Source: Fulvivirga sp. M361
GTDB lineage: Bacteria; Bacteroidota; Bacteroidia; Cytophagales; Cyclobacteriaceae
Length of the DNA: 64,000 bases
NCBI RefSeq assembly: GCF_007097395.1
Contig: NZ_VKDC01000005.1
Location: forward strand, 248,001-312,000
Direction of reading: 5' to 3'
Under the pieces are notes generated by a model. It did not search any database. It was not told the DNA's origin and saw only the letters and a list, made by a program, of their open reading frames with translations. Shown here in pieces: positions 29,471-38,854 of the stretch; the first letter of the stretch is position 1, and the number at the start of each line of letters is the position of its first letter. The translations under genes and the position numbers were made by a program.

Positions 29471-30297
29471 ACTACTACTATCTGATCGCTACACTTCCTG
29501 ACCTTTCACTGGAACAAACAACGACACCTATCGACTTTGAAGAAGCCATTGAGACCATAGCCAGGAACCTTGAAAAAGAAGATGAAAAACTTTTCAGACA
29601 TCTTTTTTTTCCTTACGACCATAGAAATTTGTTAGCACTGGTATTTCATCAGTACCACGAGATGCCCTTACCTCCATTTATCCACCCCTCTTCCATAGAT
29701 GAAGAAACAATGGCAGACTATGCGCAACATCCTTATAATCTCCCGGATCATATCGCTGATTTCCTGGCGGCATACCAGGAACGCTTTTCAGAAATGAGTA
29801 TGGCTGAAATAGAAAATCAACTTTATGCCCGCTTTTATGAAATGATATCGGCAACAAATGACCACTTTATTCAAGAGTATTTCGCTTTCGAAAGGGAGTT
29901 AAAAAGCATCGTCAGTGGAGTGAATCGCAGCATATATGAGTCTTATCCGGACCAGGAGCGCATAGAAGACAGCAGCATATCGGAAAAGCTTTCCCGTGAA
30001 GGTGTGGGAGCATCTCTGCTCACCAGGACTTATCCTTTTATTGAACCTCTGAAAGAGGCCTTGATCTCAAGAGATCCTGTACGTATTGAAAAAATGATCG
30101 ATACCATTAAATGGGATTACCTGGACCATGCCAGTTATGACTTTTTTAGCCGGCAACATGTATTTGGGTACACCCTAAAATTACTGATGGTAAAACGGTG
30201 GAATTGGCTTGAAAAACAAAAAACGCAAGACCATTTCCAACGTCTTACACGCAAAATCCGCTCATCATCCACCAAACTGAAAACTGAAAAAGTATGA
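29467..30297 (+). CDS. DUF2764 family protein of the V-ATPase operon
   Basis: A 276-residue cytosolic protein (MNYYYLIATLPDLSLEQTTTPIDFEEAIE...). The largely helical pattern and acidic patches are reminiscent of subunit C (the d-type central-stalk cap), and in Bacteroidota and Chlamydiae this family always sits between E and A. It is therefore likely a diverged C-subunit substitute linking rotor and membrane ring. That role is inferred from position and fold, not shown. Start and stop overlap both neighbours (ATGA type). Confidence 0.88.
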   Translation: MNYYYLIATLPDLSLEQTTTPIDFEEAIETIARNLEKEDEKLFRHLFFPYDHRNLLALVFHQYHEMPLPPFIHPSSIDEETMADYAQHPYNLPDHIADFLAAYQERFSEMSMAEIENQLYARFYEMISATNDHFIQEYFAFERELKSIVSGVNRSIYESYPDQERIEDSSISEKLSREGVGASLLTRTYPFIEPLKEALISRDPVRIEKMIDTIKWDYLDHASYDFFSRQHVFGYTLKLLMVKRWNWLEKQKTQDHFQRLTRKIRSSSTKLKTEKV

Positions 30298-32063
30298 CCA
30301 AAGGTACCATAACCAGTATCGTATCCAACCTCGTCACTATAGACGTAGACGGGCCTGTCGGGCAAAACGAGATATGCATGATCATGAACAAAGATGTTCA
30401 GCTACGGGCGGAGGTGATCAGGGTAAATGGTAATGAGGCCTTTGCCCAGGTATTCGAATCTACCCGCAGCGTCAAAATAGGCTGCGAAGTAGTTTTTACC
30501 GGTCATATGTTAGAGGTAGAGCTCGGTCCCGGCATACTTTCCAAGAATTATGATGGACTTCAAAACGACCTGGAGAAAATGGAAGGCACCTTTATCAACA
30601 CAGGAGATATCACGGAGCCGCTGGATAAAGATGTATTGTATCACTTTTCACCTCTAGCCACTCCCGGAGACAAAGTACGTGCCGGTGACTGGCTAGGTAG
30701 TGTAAAGGAGAATTGGGTGGACCATAAGATCATGGTACCTTTTGTCTTTGAGGGGCAGTATACGGTAAAATCAATTACCGAAACCGGAGAATACAAAATA
30801 CATGATAAAATGGCCACTCTTGTATCCGAAGACGGACAGGAAGTCGCAGTGACCATGACCCAAAAATGGCCGGTAAAACAGGCCATCAAAAGCTACAACC
30901 AAAAAATCAGGCCTTATGATATCCTGCAGACAGGATTACGGGTAATAGATACGTTCAACCCCATCACTGAGGGGGGCACCGGCTACATTCCCGGGCCATT
31001 TGGCACAGGAAAGACGGTACTACAACAGGCCATCGCAAAAAATGCAGAAGCTGACATTATTATTATTGTAGCCTGTGGAGAAAGGGCAAATGAGGTGGTG
31101 GAGATCTTTACCGAATTCCCCGAGCTAACAGATCCACGTACCGGAAGAAAACTACAGGAAAGGACGACTATCATTTGTAATACATCCAATATGCCGGTAG
31201 CGGCCCGTGAAGCCTCTGTGTATGTGGGTATGACATTGGCAGAATATTACCGGAACATGGGGCTGAAAGTACTGATGTTGGCTGATTCCACCTCACGATG
31301 GGCCCAGGCGCTTCGTGAAATGTCCAACCGGCTGGAAGAATTACCGGGACAGGATGCGTTCCCGGTGGAGCTACCCGCCACCATTGCAAATTTTTACAGC
31401 CGCGCGGGATGCATAGAATTGAATAACCGTCAATTCGGTTCAGTCACTTTCATTGGTACCATCTCACCTGCTGGTGGTAACTTCAAAGAACCGGTCACAG
31501 AATCCACCAGTAAAGTAGCACAGTGTTTTTACGCACTTTCTCAAAAAAGGGCAGACGCCAAACGCTACCCGGCCATTGACTCTATGGCCTCTTATTCCAA
31601 ATACCTGGATTACCAGGAATTCAGGGAACATACCGACGCCTCTATCCAGGAAGGGTGGGTGGACCTGATCAAAAAGACAAAAGACATTATGCGCAAAGGA
31701 CTGGAAGCACGGGATCAGATCAATATACTGGGAGACGATGCTGTTCCGATCAGCTATCACATGGACTTCTGGCGTAGTGAGCTCATTGACTTCACCATCA
31801 TACAACAAGATTCCTTTGACACAGTGGACATGAATACTCCCCTGGAACGTCAAAAGTATATGATCAATAAGGTAATGGATATCTGTGACGTCGATATGCT
31901 TTTTGATGACTTCCAGCAGGTAGGTAATTATTTCAAACAATTGATCAATCAGATCAAACAAATGAATTATTCACCATGGAATTCAGAAGAGTTTAATAAA
32001 TATGAAACGGCTTTAACAGAGCTGATGAACGAAAAAACCGCTATAGCACCTAGTATGACCTAA
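30294..32063 (+). CDS. V-type ATPase catalytic subunit A
   Basis: A 589-residue catalytic subunit. The P-loop GPFGTGKT is at residues 234-241, the catalytic Glu lies in VACGERANEVVEI, and DSTSRWAQALREMSNRLEELPGQDAFPVELPATIANFYSRAG is the family signature. It contains the non-homologous insert (residues ~110-190) unique to V/A-type A subunits. It hydrolyses or makes ATP and drives the rotary motor. Overlaps DUF2764 by four bases and lies two bases before subunit B. Confidence 0.98.
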   Translation: MTKGTITSIVSNLVTIDVDGPVGQNEICMIMNKDVQLRAEVIRVNGNEAFAQVFESTRSVKIGCEVVFTGHMLEVELGPGILSKNYDGLQNDLEKMEGTFINTGDITEPLDKDVLYHFSPLATPGDKVRAGDWLGSVKENWVDHKIMVPFVFEGQYTVKSITETGEYKIHDKMATLVSEDGQEVAVTMTQKWPVKQAIKSYNQKIRPYDILQTGLRVIDTFNPITEGGTGYIPGPFGTGKTVLQQAIAKNAEADIIIIVACGERANEVVEIFTEFPELTDPRTGRKLQERTTIICNTSNMPVAAREASVYVGMTLAEYYRNMGLKVLMLADSTSRWAQALREMSNRLEELPGQDAFPVELPATIANFYSRAGCIELNNRQFGSVTFIGTISPAGGNFKEPVTESTSKVAQCFYALSQKRADAKRYPAIDSMASYSKYLDYQEFREHTDASIQEGWVDLIKKTKDIMRKGLEARDQINILGDDAVPISYHMDFWRSELIDFTIIQQDSFDTVDMNTPLERQKYMINKVMDICDVDMLFDDFQQVGNYFKQLINQIKQMNYSPWNSEEFNKYETALTELMNEKTAIAPSMT

Positions 32064-32065
32064 CT

Positions 32066-33418
32066 ATGAAGACGAAAGCATTTCAAAGAATATACACTGA
32101 ATTATCAGCCATTACAAGGGCTACCTGTGTGCTCAAAGCAGAAGGTGTTACCTACGAAGAACTGGCCTGGGTAGATGGCAGACCCGCCCAGGCCATAAAG
32201 GTGGTAGGAGACTTGGTGACCCTTCAGGTATTCCCCGGAACGGAAGGGATCAGCACGAATGCTGAAGTAGTATTTTCAGGTCACCCCCCTCAACTGAAAG
32301 TAGGTGAATTGCTTTCCGGCAGGTTCCTCAACGCTTATGGCGATCCTATGGATGAAGGTCCTGAGATAGAGGGCGAAGCACGCGCTATCGGCGGGCCGGC
32401 CGTTAACCCTATCCAAAGGTCCAAGCCTTCGGCGCTCCTGGCTACGGGTATTGCAGGCATTGACCTGAATAACACCCTGGTAACAGGACAAAAGATTCCA
32501 TTCTTTGCTGACCCTGGACAGCCATACAACAATTTACTGGCTGAAGTGGCTATGCGTGCTGAAGCAGATAAAATCATCCTCGGCGGTATGGGGTTGTCTA
32601 ACGATGACTACCTTTATTTCAAAAACACCTTCACCCAGGCCGGTGTGCTGGATAAGATCGTATGCTTTATAAATACTTCGGAAAATCCACCTCTTGAAAG
32701 ATTACTCATACCGGAAATGGCATGTACCGCCGCAGAATACTTTGCTAACGATAAGCAAATGAAGGTTCTGGTGTTACTCACTGACATGACCCTTTATGCG
32801 GATGCATTAGCAATAGTAGCGAATAAAATGGATCAGATCCCTTCAAAGGATGCTATGCCAGGCTCTCTTTACAGTGACCTGGCAAAAACCTACGAAAAAG
32901 CAGTACAATTCGCCCATGGAGGTTCTATCACCATCATGGCTGTCACTACGCTGAATGAAGGTGATATTACCCACGCCATTCCTGATAATACAGGCTACAT
33001 TACAGAGGGACAGCTTTTCCTTAAGCAGGACACAGACATCGGTAAAGTGATCATTGACCCCTTCAGAAGCCTTTCCCGCCTGAAGCAAAATGTGATCGGG
33101 AAAAAAACACGTGAAGATCACCCCCAGGTAATGAATACACTGGTGAGACTTTACGCGGATGCCAAAGAGGCCAAAACGAAGCAGGAAAATGGATTCGATC
33201 TCAATGAGTATGATGAACGCTGCCTGCATTTTGCCCTGGAATATTCAGAAAGGTTATTAGCCATTGACATCAACATTTCCATTGACGAAATGCTGGACAT
33301 TGGTTGGGAATTAATGCAGAAGTTTTTTGAAAAATATGAATTGAATATCAAAGAAGCCTTAATAAATACCTACTGGAAAAAAAGTGAAGATAGCCAGTTA
33401 GCAGCTGAAGAAGTCTAA
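32066..33418 (+). CDS. V-type ATPase regulatory subunit B
   Basis: A 450-residue non-catalytic nucleotide-binding subunit. The P-loop is degenerate (FFADPGQPYNNLLAEVAMRAEAD), as expected, while VLLTDMTLYADALAIVANKMDQIPSKDAMPGSLYSDLAKTYEKA and GSITIMAVTTLNEGDITHAIPDNTGYITEGQLFL are typical of B. It forms the A3B3 hexamer with subunit A. Standard length; 61 bp separate it from subunit D. Confidence 0.97.
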   Translation: MKTKAFQRIYTELSAITRATCVLKAEGVTYEELAWVDGRPAQAIKVVGDLVTLQVFPGTEGISTNAEVVFSGHPPQLKVGELLSGRFLNAYGDPMDEGPEIEGEARAIGGPAVNPIQRSKPSALLATGIAGIDLNNTLVTGQKIPFFADPGQPYNNLLAEVAMRAEADKIILGGMGLSNDDYLYFKNTFTQAGVLDKIVCFINTSENPPLERLLIPEMACTAAEYFANDKQMKVLVLLTDMTLYADALAIVANKMDQIPSKDAMPGSLYSDLAKTYEKAVQFAHGGSITIMAVTTLNEGDITHAIPDNTGYITEGQLFLKQDTDIGKVIIDPFRSLSRLKQNVIGKKTREDHPQVMNTLVRLYADAKEAKTKQENGFDLNEYDERCLHFALEYSERLLAIDINISIDEMLDIGWELMQKFFEKYELNIKEALINTYWKKSEDSQLAAEEV

Positions 33419-33479
33419 ACCGACAAAATATGATGCATAACCCGATCATGCTTTAACCGATTGCCTTAAACCCGATAAA

Positions 33480-34079
33480 ATGGCGCTCAAATTTCAATAC
33501 AATAAAAATGCACTCCAGGACCTCAAACGACAGTTGAGTATCCGGGAAAAAGCGCTGCCCATTCTGAAAAGTAAGGAAACTGCGCTACGTCATGAGGTTC
33601 AACTATTGCAACGTACATTAAAGTCACTGGAAAAAGAGATAGAAGATGCAGAGGCGGAGCATCACCAATTTAAGACATTTTGGGCTGAGTTTCCCGATAT
33701 CCTGGTCATGGAACCCCTGAACATGCTTCAAAAAAATGTAGTTGGTGTAAAAGTACCATACGTTAAGCAGGTGAATTTTACCCTGCGGAATATGAGCAGG
33801 TTCAACCTGCCCGGGTGGATACCGGCCGGAATAAAAGTATTGGAACGGATCATAAGACTGGAAATAGAAACGGACATTGCCCGCCAGCAGATAGACATAC
33901 TACACTCAGCCCGTAAAAAGACCACCCAGAAAGTAAACCTTTACGAAAAAGTGCAAATACCCGCATTTGAAGACGCTACCATCAAAATCAAACGCTTTCT
34001 GGAGGACAAAGACAACATCTCCAAAGCGGCCCAGAAAATTGTAAAGAAAAGAAACGAACGAAAACAGGTACCGGCATGA
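33480..34079 (+). CDS. V-type ATPase subunit D (central rotor)
   Basis: A 199-residue coiled-coil subunit, the central shaft that turns inside A3B3. Residues 1-75 (FQYNKNALQDLKRQLSIREKALPILKSKETALRHEV) and 115-199 form the two long antiparallel helices, with a short middle segment, as in NtpD. The stop overlaps the start of subunit I by four bases (ATGA). No subunit F, its usual rotor partner, is present in the cluster. Confidence 0.94.
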   Translation: MALKFQYNKNALQDLKRQLSIREKALPILKSKETALRHEVQLLQRTLKSLEKEIEDAEAEHHQFKTFWAEFPDILVMEPLNMLQKNVVGVKVPYVKQVNFTLRNMSRFNLPGWIPAGIKVLERIIRLEIETDIARQQIDILHSARKKTTQKVNLYEKVQIPAFEDATIKIKRFLEDKDNISKAAQKIVKKRNERKQVPA

Positions 34080-35917
34080 AAGAAAAAATGAAGAAAATAT
34101 CGGTACTCACGTTCTATAAGGAGAAGGAACAGGTCACTTCATTACTCCAGGAGCTAGGCGTGATCCATGTTGAACTCAATGAAAAAGCCCATAGTCAGAA
34201 TATCAAGGAGCTTCAGGAGCAACATTCCAGGGTATCTAAAGCATTACAAACTGTAAAGGATTTTCAAAACGACGATACGGTCAACGCAAACTTAAAACCC
34301 GAAAAGCAGACCACCGCACACATTCTGGAAGCCATCGCTGATGCAAGAAAAAACTTCGATACAAACCTTCAGCACATTGAAAAGCTACAAAAGGAACAGA
34401 CTAAGCTAAAGCCCTGGGGAGAATTTGACCGAAAGCGGCTGGCGCAGTTGGAAGAATACGGCGTGCAGTTCACTTTCTACCAGGCCAGAAGTAAAGATTT
34501 TGAACGTTATGCTATTGACGACAGTATCTGTGAGACTATCCGTATTGAAGGAGGAATAATATATTTTGTCCACCTGCAATATAACCATAGCAAAACACTT
34601 CCATTTGAAAAAGTACTATTACCTGAAAACACGCTTGCTGAAATCGACAGTGAACTGGCCCGTCTTATGGGAGAAAACATTGAGATCACTGAAAAGTTAA
34701 GGTCTTATAGTCTATATATCGAAACCTTAAAACAGGAGCTGGAGCATATCGACAATCAACTGGATTATGAACTGACCATAGGCAGTTATGATGGATATGC
34801 AGAAGGTAAGATCTTCCATTTGAAGGGCTGGTACCCTGAAATACTGGAAGATAAAATACTGGAAGGCCTGAATGATCAGGGAGCTACATTTTCGGTGTCG
34901 TTTCCCGGCCCGGGTGATAAAGTACCTGTGAAATTGAAAAATACAGGGTACGCTCGTCTTTTCGAGCCCATTACAAGGATATTTCAGCTGCCTAACTACT
35001 ATGAGTTGGATCTCACGCCGTTGATTGCGGTCTTCTATCCCATCTTTTTCGCTTATTGCCTGGGTGATGCCGGATATGGTCTGGTCGTGTTAGGGCTATC
35101 CCTGACCGCATGGTTCACCTTTCTGCGCAAATCACGACACCTGGCCTTATTAGGATGTCTGCTAGGTGGATTAACCACGTTAATGGGTATTGTAAAGTCC
35201 GGGAGCATCTTCGGCTTACCTCTTACCGGTAGCGACACACTTCCGGCATTCAGTTTCTTATCTCAGTTTGTTTACATTCCTGATGATCAGAATTATGCAT
35301 TTAATGCATTCAATGTTGCTCTGATGATCGGTGTGGTACAGATCTTTATTGGTGTAATTTCCTCTATTATTAATAAGATAATATACCAATCCTATATAGC
35401 TGCATTACCCCAGTTAGGGAAGTTATTGATCATCTCTGCGTCCCTGTTATTGTTCCTGGCGAATATGCAAAATGTTGCGATCTTCCTACCCTATGTATCC
35501 ATAGCTAAAGTAGTCCTGTTTACCGGCATAGCTTTAGTATTGATCTCACACGATCTGAGTATATCTTTATTTAAACGTATGGGTAGCGGATTACTACCCT
35601 TGTTTTTTATATTCACAGGCCTTTTAGGAGATGTACTCTCCTATGTCAGGTTATTTGCCCTTGGAGTGGCTTCCTCTGTATTAGGCCTGGTGGTTAACCA
35701 GATTGGTATGCAGATCATGGACAGTGGTTGGTGGGGAGTGCTTCTTGGAATAGTATTCCTGCTTTTTGGACATTCACTTAACCTTGCTTTGGCCATATTG
35801 GGAGCATTTGTACACCCGTTACGTCTGACTTTTGTGGAATTTTATAATAATGCCCAGTTCGAAGGAGGAGGTATTGAATATAGACCCTTTCAAAAATTAA
35901 ACAGTAAAACCGAATAA
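34076..35917 (+). CDS. V-type ATPase membrane subunit I (a)
   Basis: A 613-residue stator subunit. Residues ~1-300 are cytosolic and helical (MKKISVLTFYKEKEQVTSLLQELGVIHVEL); from ~310 on there are seven or eight membrane helices, including FFAYCLGDAGYGL, and the segment GDVLSYVRLFALGVASSVLGLVVNQIG with the essential Arg, then GHSLNLALAILGAFVHPLRLTFVEFYNNAQFEGGGIEYRPF. It forms the two half channels with the K ring. Intact, standard length. Confidence 0.96.
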   Translation: MKEKMKKISVLTFYKEKEQVTSLLQELGVIHVELNEKAHSQNIKELQEQHSRVSKALQTVKDFQNDDTVNANLKPEKQTTAHILEAIADARKNFDTNLQHIEKLQKEQTKLKPWGEFDRKRLAQLEEYGVQFTFYQARSKDFERYAIDDSICETIRIEGGIIYFVHLQYNHSKTLPFEKVLLPENTLAEIDSELARLMGENIEITEKLRSYSLYIETLKQELEHIDNQLDYELTIGSYDGYAEGKIFHLKGWYPEILEDKILEGLNDQGATFSVSFPGPGDKVPVKLKNTGYARLFEPITRIFQLPNYYELDLTPLIAVFYPIFFAYCLGDAGYGLVVLGLSLTAWFTFLRKSRHLALLGCLLGGLTTLMGIVKSGSIFGLPLTGSDTLPAFSFLSQFVYIPDDQNYAFNAFNVALMIGVVQIFIGVISSIINKIIYQSYIAALPQLGKLLIISASLLLFLANMQNVAIFLPYVSIAKVVLFTGIALVLISHDLSISLFKRMGSGLLPLFFIFTGLLGDVLSYVRLFALGVASSVLGLVVNQIGMQIMDSGWWGVLLGIVFLLFGHSLNLALAILGAFVHPLRLTFVEFYNNAQFEGGGIEYRPFQKLNSKTE

Positions 35918-35930
35918 AACGAAAAACACT

Positions 35931-36389
35931 ATGGAAATTGATGTATTGCCATTAACTCTTGCATTCATAGGCGTAGGCCTGCTTGTAGGACTACCAGGAT
36001 GTGGAAGCGCTATGGGCACAGCAGTAGGTGCTATGACCACCGTTGGGGCCCTGAAAAAAAATCCTGACGCCTTTGGCTCCTACATTGTACTCAGTGCCTT
36101 GCCAGGCACACAGGGATTGTACGGATTTGCAGGCTTTTTCATTCTCCAGGACCTTATCAGCGCTGAAATGACATTACTACAGGGAGCAGGTATTTTGGGA
36201 GGAGGACTGGCACTGGGACTGGCAGGGCTTTTTTCAGGGCTCTACCAGGGTAAGGTCTGTGCTAACGGAATAGACAGCATTGGTGCTGGTAATGATGTTT
36301 TCGGACGTACATTAATTCTTGCTGTATTTCCGGAATTATATGCTATCATAGCTTTTGCAGCTTTGTTTTTAATCAGAGGAATACTCTAA
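35931..36389 (+). CDS. V-type ATPase proteolipid subunit K (two hairpins)
   Basis: A 152-residue four-helix c-ring subunit. Comparing by eye with E. hirae NtpK, the sodium-binding residues all appear: Leu57, Thr60 and Gln61 in LPGTQGLYG (NtpK Leu61, Thr64, Gln65), Gln106 in SGLYQGKV (NtpK Gln110), and the carboxylate Glu135 in FPELYA (NtpK Glu139). Only one carboxylate per four helices is kept. This predicts a Na+-binding ring, though binding must be measured. It starts 13 bases after subunit I. Confidence 0.95.
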   Translation: MEIDVLPLTLAFIGVGLLVGLPGCGSAMGTAVGAMTTVGALKKNPDAFGSYIVLSALPGTQGLYGFAGFFILQDLISAEMTLLQGAGILGGGLALGLAGLFSGLYQGKVCANGIDSIGAGNDVFGRTLILAVFPELYAIIAFAALFLIRGIL

Positions 36390-36406
36390 ACTTAAACTAC
36401 ACAACT

Positions 36407-37342
36407 ATGGATCTGCAACACTTAAAAGACACTCGTTTTAAAAGAGCGCTGGCAGGTCTGGATTTGACCGTCATGGATGATCATGTAATACGCTATGCGG
36501 CCATGATCTGCCAGGTAATGTCCATCGAAAAAATGTTTTTTGTACATGTGGAACAATCGCTGGAACTACCTGAAAAAGTGCTCAAAGAATACCCTGATCT
36601 GCTGGCCCCTTTAGATGAAAGTATAAAGGGAGATCTACAAAAAAAGATCAATCGATATTTTGCCAATGTCCCGGATACGGAGGTGATCATAGAGGTAAAG
36701 GAAGGCAATCCTATAGATAAAATTCTGCGCCTTACGGTCATCAAAGAGATTGACCTTATTCTCATGGGCAGGAAAATAAGTCTGAAAGGTTCCGGTATTG
36801 CTTCAAGCCGTATTGCCAGAAAGTCTCCCTGCTCTCTGCTACTGATCCCTGAAGATCCGCCTGAAGTGATTGACAATATCCTGGTGCCTTCAGACTTTTC
36901 CGAGCACTCGGCACTGGCACTGGCCTATGCTGAACGCATTGCGGAAAACACCCAAGCAAAGGTATCTTGTATAAACGTATACAAAGTGCCCTCGGGATAC
37001 CATACTACCGGGAGAAGTCACCAGGAATTTGCCGCCATTATGGAAAAACATGCCAGCAATGATTATAAGGACTTTTTGAAGAAATACCAGCTAAAAGAAG
37101 ATACTCCATGTCATTTCATGCTAAATGATGATGGTGACCCCTCCAGGTTTTTATATCAGCATAGTACCTCGGCTGGGATTAACCTCATCCTTATAGGTTC
37201 TCGTGGACGTACATCCGCCGCAGTAATGCTGATTGGAAGCCTGGCAGAAAAATTAACCTACATGGACCGTAGTATTCCCCTGCTGATCATCAAAGAAAAG
37301 GGTGAGAATATGAGTTTTATTGAGGCTCTGATGCGGATATGA
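36407..37342 (+). CDS. universal stress protein, tandem UspA domains
   Basis: A 311-residue protein with two UspA domains. The first (RFKRALAGLDLTVMDDHVIRYA ... IDLILMGRKISLKGSGIASSRIARKSPCSLLLIP) and second (DNILVPSDFSEHSALALAYAERIAENTQAKV ... LILIGSRGRTSAAVMLIGSLAEKL) both look competent for fold; the second has the G-x2-x-G-x9-G-S-type ATP motif. It follows subunit K by 17 bases, closing the V-ATPase operon as another USP opens it. The two USPs are clearly different in sequence, not a recent duplication. Confidence 0.92.
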   Translation: MDLQHLKDTRFKRALAGLDLTVMDDHVIRYAAMICQVMSIEKMFFVHVEQSLELPEKVLKEYPDLLAPLDESIKGDLQKKINRYFANVPDTEVIIEVKEGNPIDKILRLTVIKEIDLILMGRKISLKGSGIASSRIARKSPCSLLLIPEDPPEVIDNILVPSDFSEHSALALAYAERIAENTQAKVSCINVYKVPSGYHTTGRSHQEFAAIMEKHASNDYKDFLKKYQLKEDTPCHFMLNDDGDPSRFLYQHSTSAGINLILIGSRGRTSAAVMLIGSLAEKLTYMDRSIPLLIIKEKGENMSFIEALMRI

Positions 37343-37491
37343 ACCATCCAACTGCGGATATCCGGCACACAACCTGCACCAGATTGCCTTTCAGCGGCTG
37401 AAGGACGTAGGATCTATTGCTTTTATCGTATATTGAGGTTAATTAAAGCCGAAAAGACTACTGGTCATAAGGTCGCTCAATCTCTTCTAAC

Positions 37492-38289
37492 ATGAAAGTT
37501 GATGGAAAAATAATATGGATTACAGGCGCCTCCTCGGGTATTGGTGAAGCGCTGGTATATGAGCTGATCAGAAAAGGGGCTTATCTTATTATCTCCGCCC
37601 GCAGAAACTCCGAACTGGAGCGTGTCAAAGCGAACTGTCCTGTCTTGACCTGTGAACAAATCAAGATATTGCCATTAAACCTGGCGGAGCATGGCACATT
37701 TAAAACTGCTACCACGGCTGCCATTAACTATTTTGGCAAAGTAGATATACTCATCAATAATGGAGGCATCAGTCAGCGATCACTGGCTATGGAAACAGAT
37801 ATAGAAGTGGACCGAATACTGATGGAAGTGAATTACTTCGGTACCATCGGATTAACCAAATACCTGTTACCCCATTTCAAAGAAAACGGCGGTGGTCAGA
37901 TTGCCGTAGTTTCCAGCCTGGTAGGAAAGTTCGGAACACCTTACCGGTCGGGTTATTCAGCTTCCAAACATGCACTACATGGGTTCTTTGATTCACTAAG
38001 GGCTGAAGTTTATAAAGATAATATCAAAATAACCATGATATGCCCTGGCTTTATACATACCAATATCTCCGTCAATGCCCTTACCGAAAAGGGTGAAAAG
38101 CTCAATGAGATAGATAAGGCACAGGCCAATGGTATGCCTGCCGAAGTATTTGCAAGGAAGATGATCAGGGCCATTATATCCAATAAAGAAGAAGTGAATA
38201 TCGGAGGCCGTGAAAAATACGGAGTGCTTCTGAAACGGTTCTTACCCTCACTATTCAATAGGATTGTCCGAAGGGCAAAAGTGAGGTAA
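37492..38289 (+). CDS. SDR family NAD(P)-dependent oxidoreductase
   Basis: A 265-residue classical short-chain dehydrogenase. Cofactor motif TGASSGIGEAL near the N-terminus, NNGGISQRSLAMET (NNAG-type), catalytic Ser in VVSSLVGKFGTPYRS, and YSASKHALHGFFDSLRAEV with the YxxxK pair. The C-terminal part (ICPGFIHTNISVNALTEKGE ... KYGVLLKRFLPSLFNRIV) resembles DHRS7-like lipid or retinol reductases. 150 bp after the second USP; may or may not belong to the V-ATPase unit. Confidence 0.94.
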   Translation: MKVDGKIIWITGASSGIGEALVYELIRKGAYLIISARRNSELERVKANCPVLTCEQIKILPLNLAEHGTFKTATTAAINYFGKVDILINNGGISQRSLAMETDIEVDRILMEVNYFGTIGLTKYLLPHFKENGGGQIAVVSSLVGKFGTPYRSGYSASKHALHGFFDSLRAEVYKDNIKITMICPGFIHTNISVNALTEKGEKLNEIDKAQANGMPAEVFARKMIRAIISNKEEVNIGGREKYGVLLKRFLPSLFNRIVRRAKVR

Positions 38290-38584
38290 TCAACTACTAT
38301 TAAAGAAATAACGTCAACAATTCTATTCCATTATTTATCAGTATTAAACCTGCATGATGTAGCCGGACAAAGAAGGAACCTTGAAAGATGGTATCGCAAT
38401 AATAACTAGCAGTATAGCAGATATAACCGGAGTTTCCAACCTTCATCCGGTCAATAAAAAAATCAGAATTTGATTTAGGATATATTAAAGTCAATTATGG
38501 ACTATTAGAAAGGACAATTTAAAAGCAGACATCTTTTTATTTTAATTCATTGAATAACAGAGTCTTATATTGTATATTAAATGA

Positions 38585-38854
38585 GTGACTGTATTCGAAC
38601 TTTTTGAAATAGACCATAACGGTTTACGCACTGACCTGGGTGTAACGGACAGATTAGAATTTGCCATTAACTGGGCCAGGTTATTTCTTAATTCCGATGC
38701 ACTGTATTTAGGAAAAGAAATTGCAGATTATGACAACGTTTGTGAGGAGTTTGAAACAGCGGATTCTGTATTCCTAATGACCGACCCTATTGCTGTACAT
38801 GGCGTAGTCGTCTTTAAAAAGACTATTAACGAGCCTCATTTTCATGTGAGATAA
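38585..38854 (+). CDS. small protein of unknown function
   Basis: An 89-residue protein with a GTG start (MTVFELFEIDHNGLRTDLG after initiation). The balanced composition and regular alternation (ELFEIDHNG, LEFAINWARLFLNSDALYLG, FLMTDPIAVHGVVVFKKT) look genuine rather than random. No family recognised. A TAnnTTTG-like box was not found. An ATG four bases earlier is out of frame and terminates quickly. Confidence 0.55.
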   Translation: MTVFELFEIDHNGLRTDLGVTDRLEFAINWARLFLNSDALYLGKEIADYDNVCEEFETADSVFLMTDPIAVHGVVVFKKTINEPHFHVR

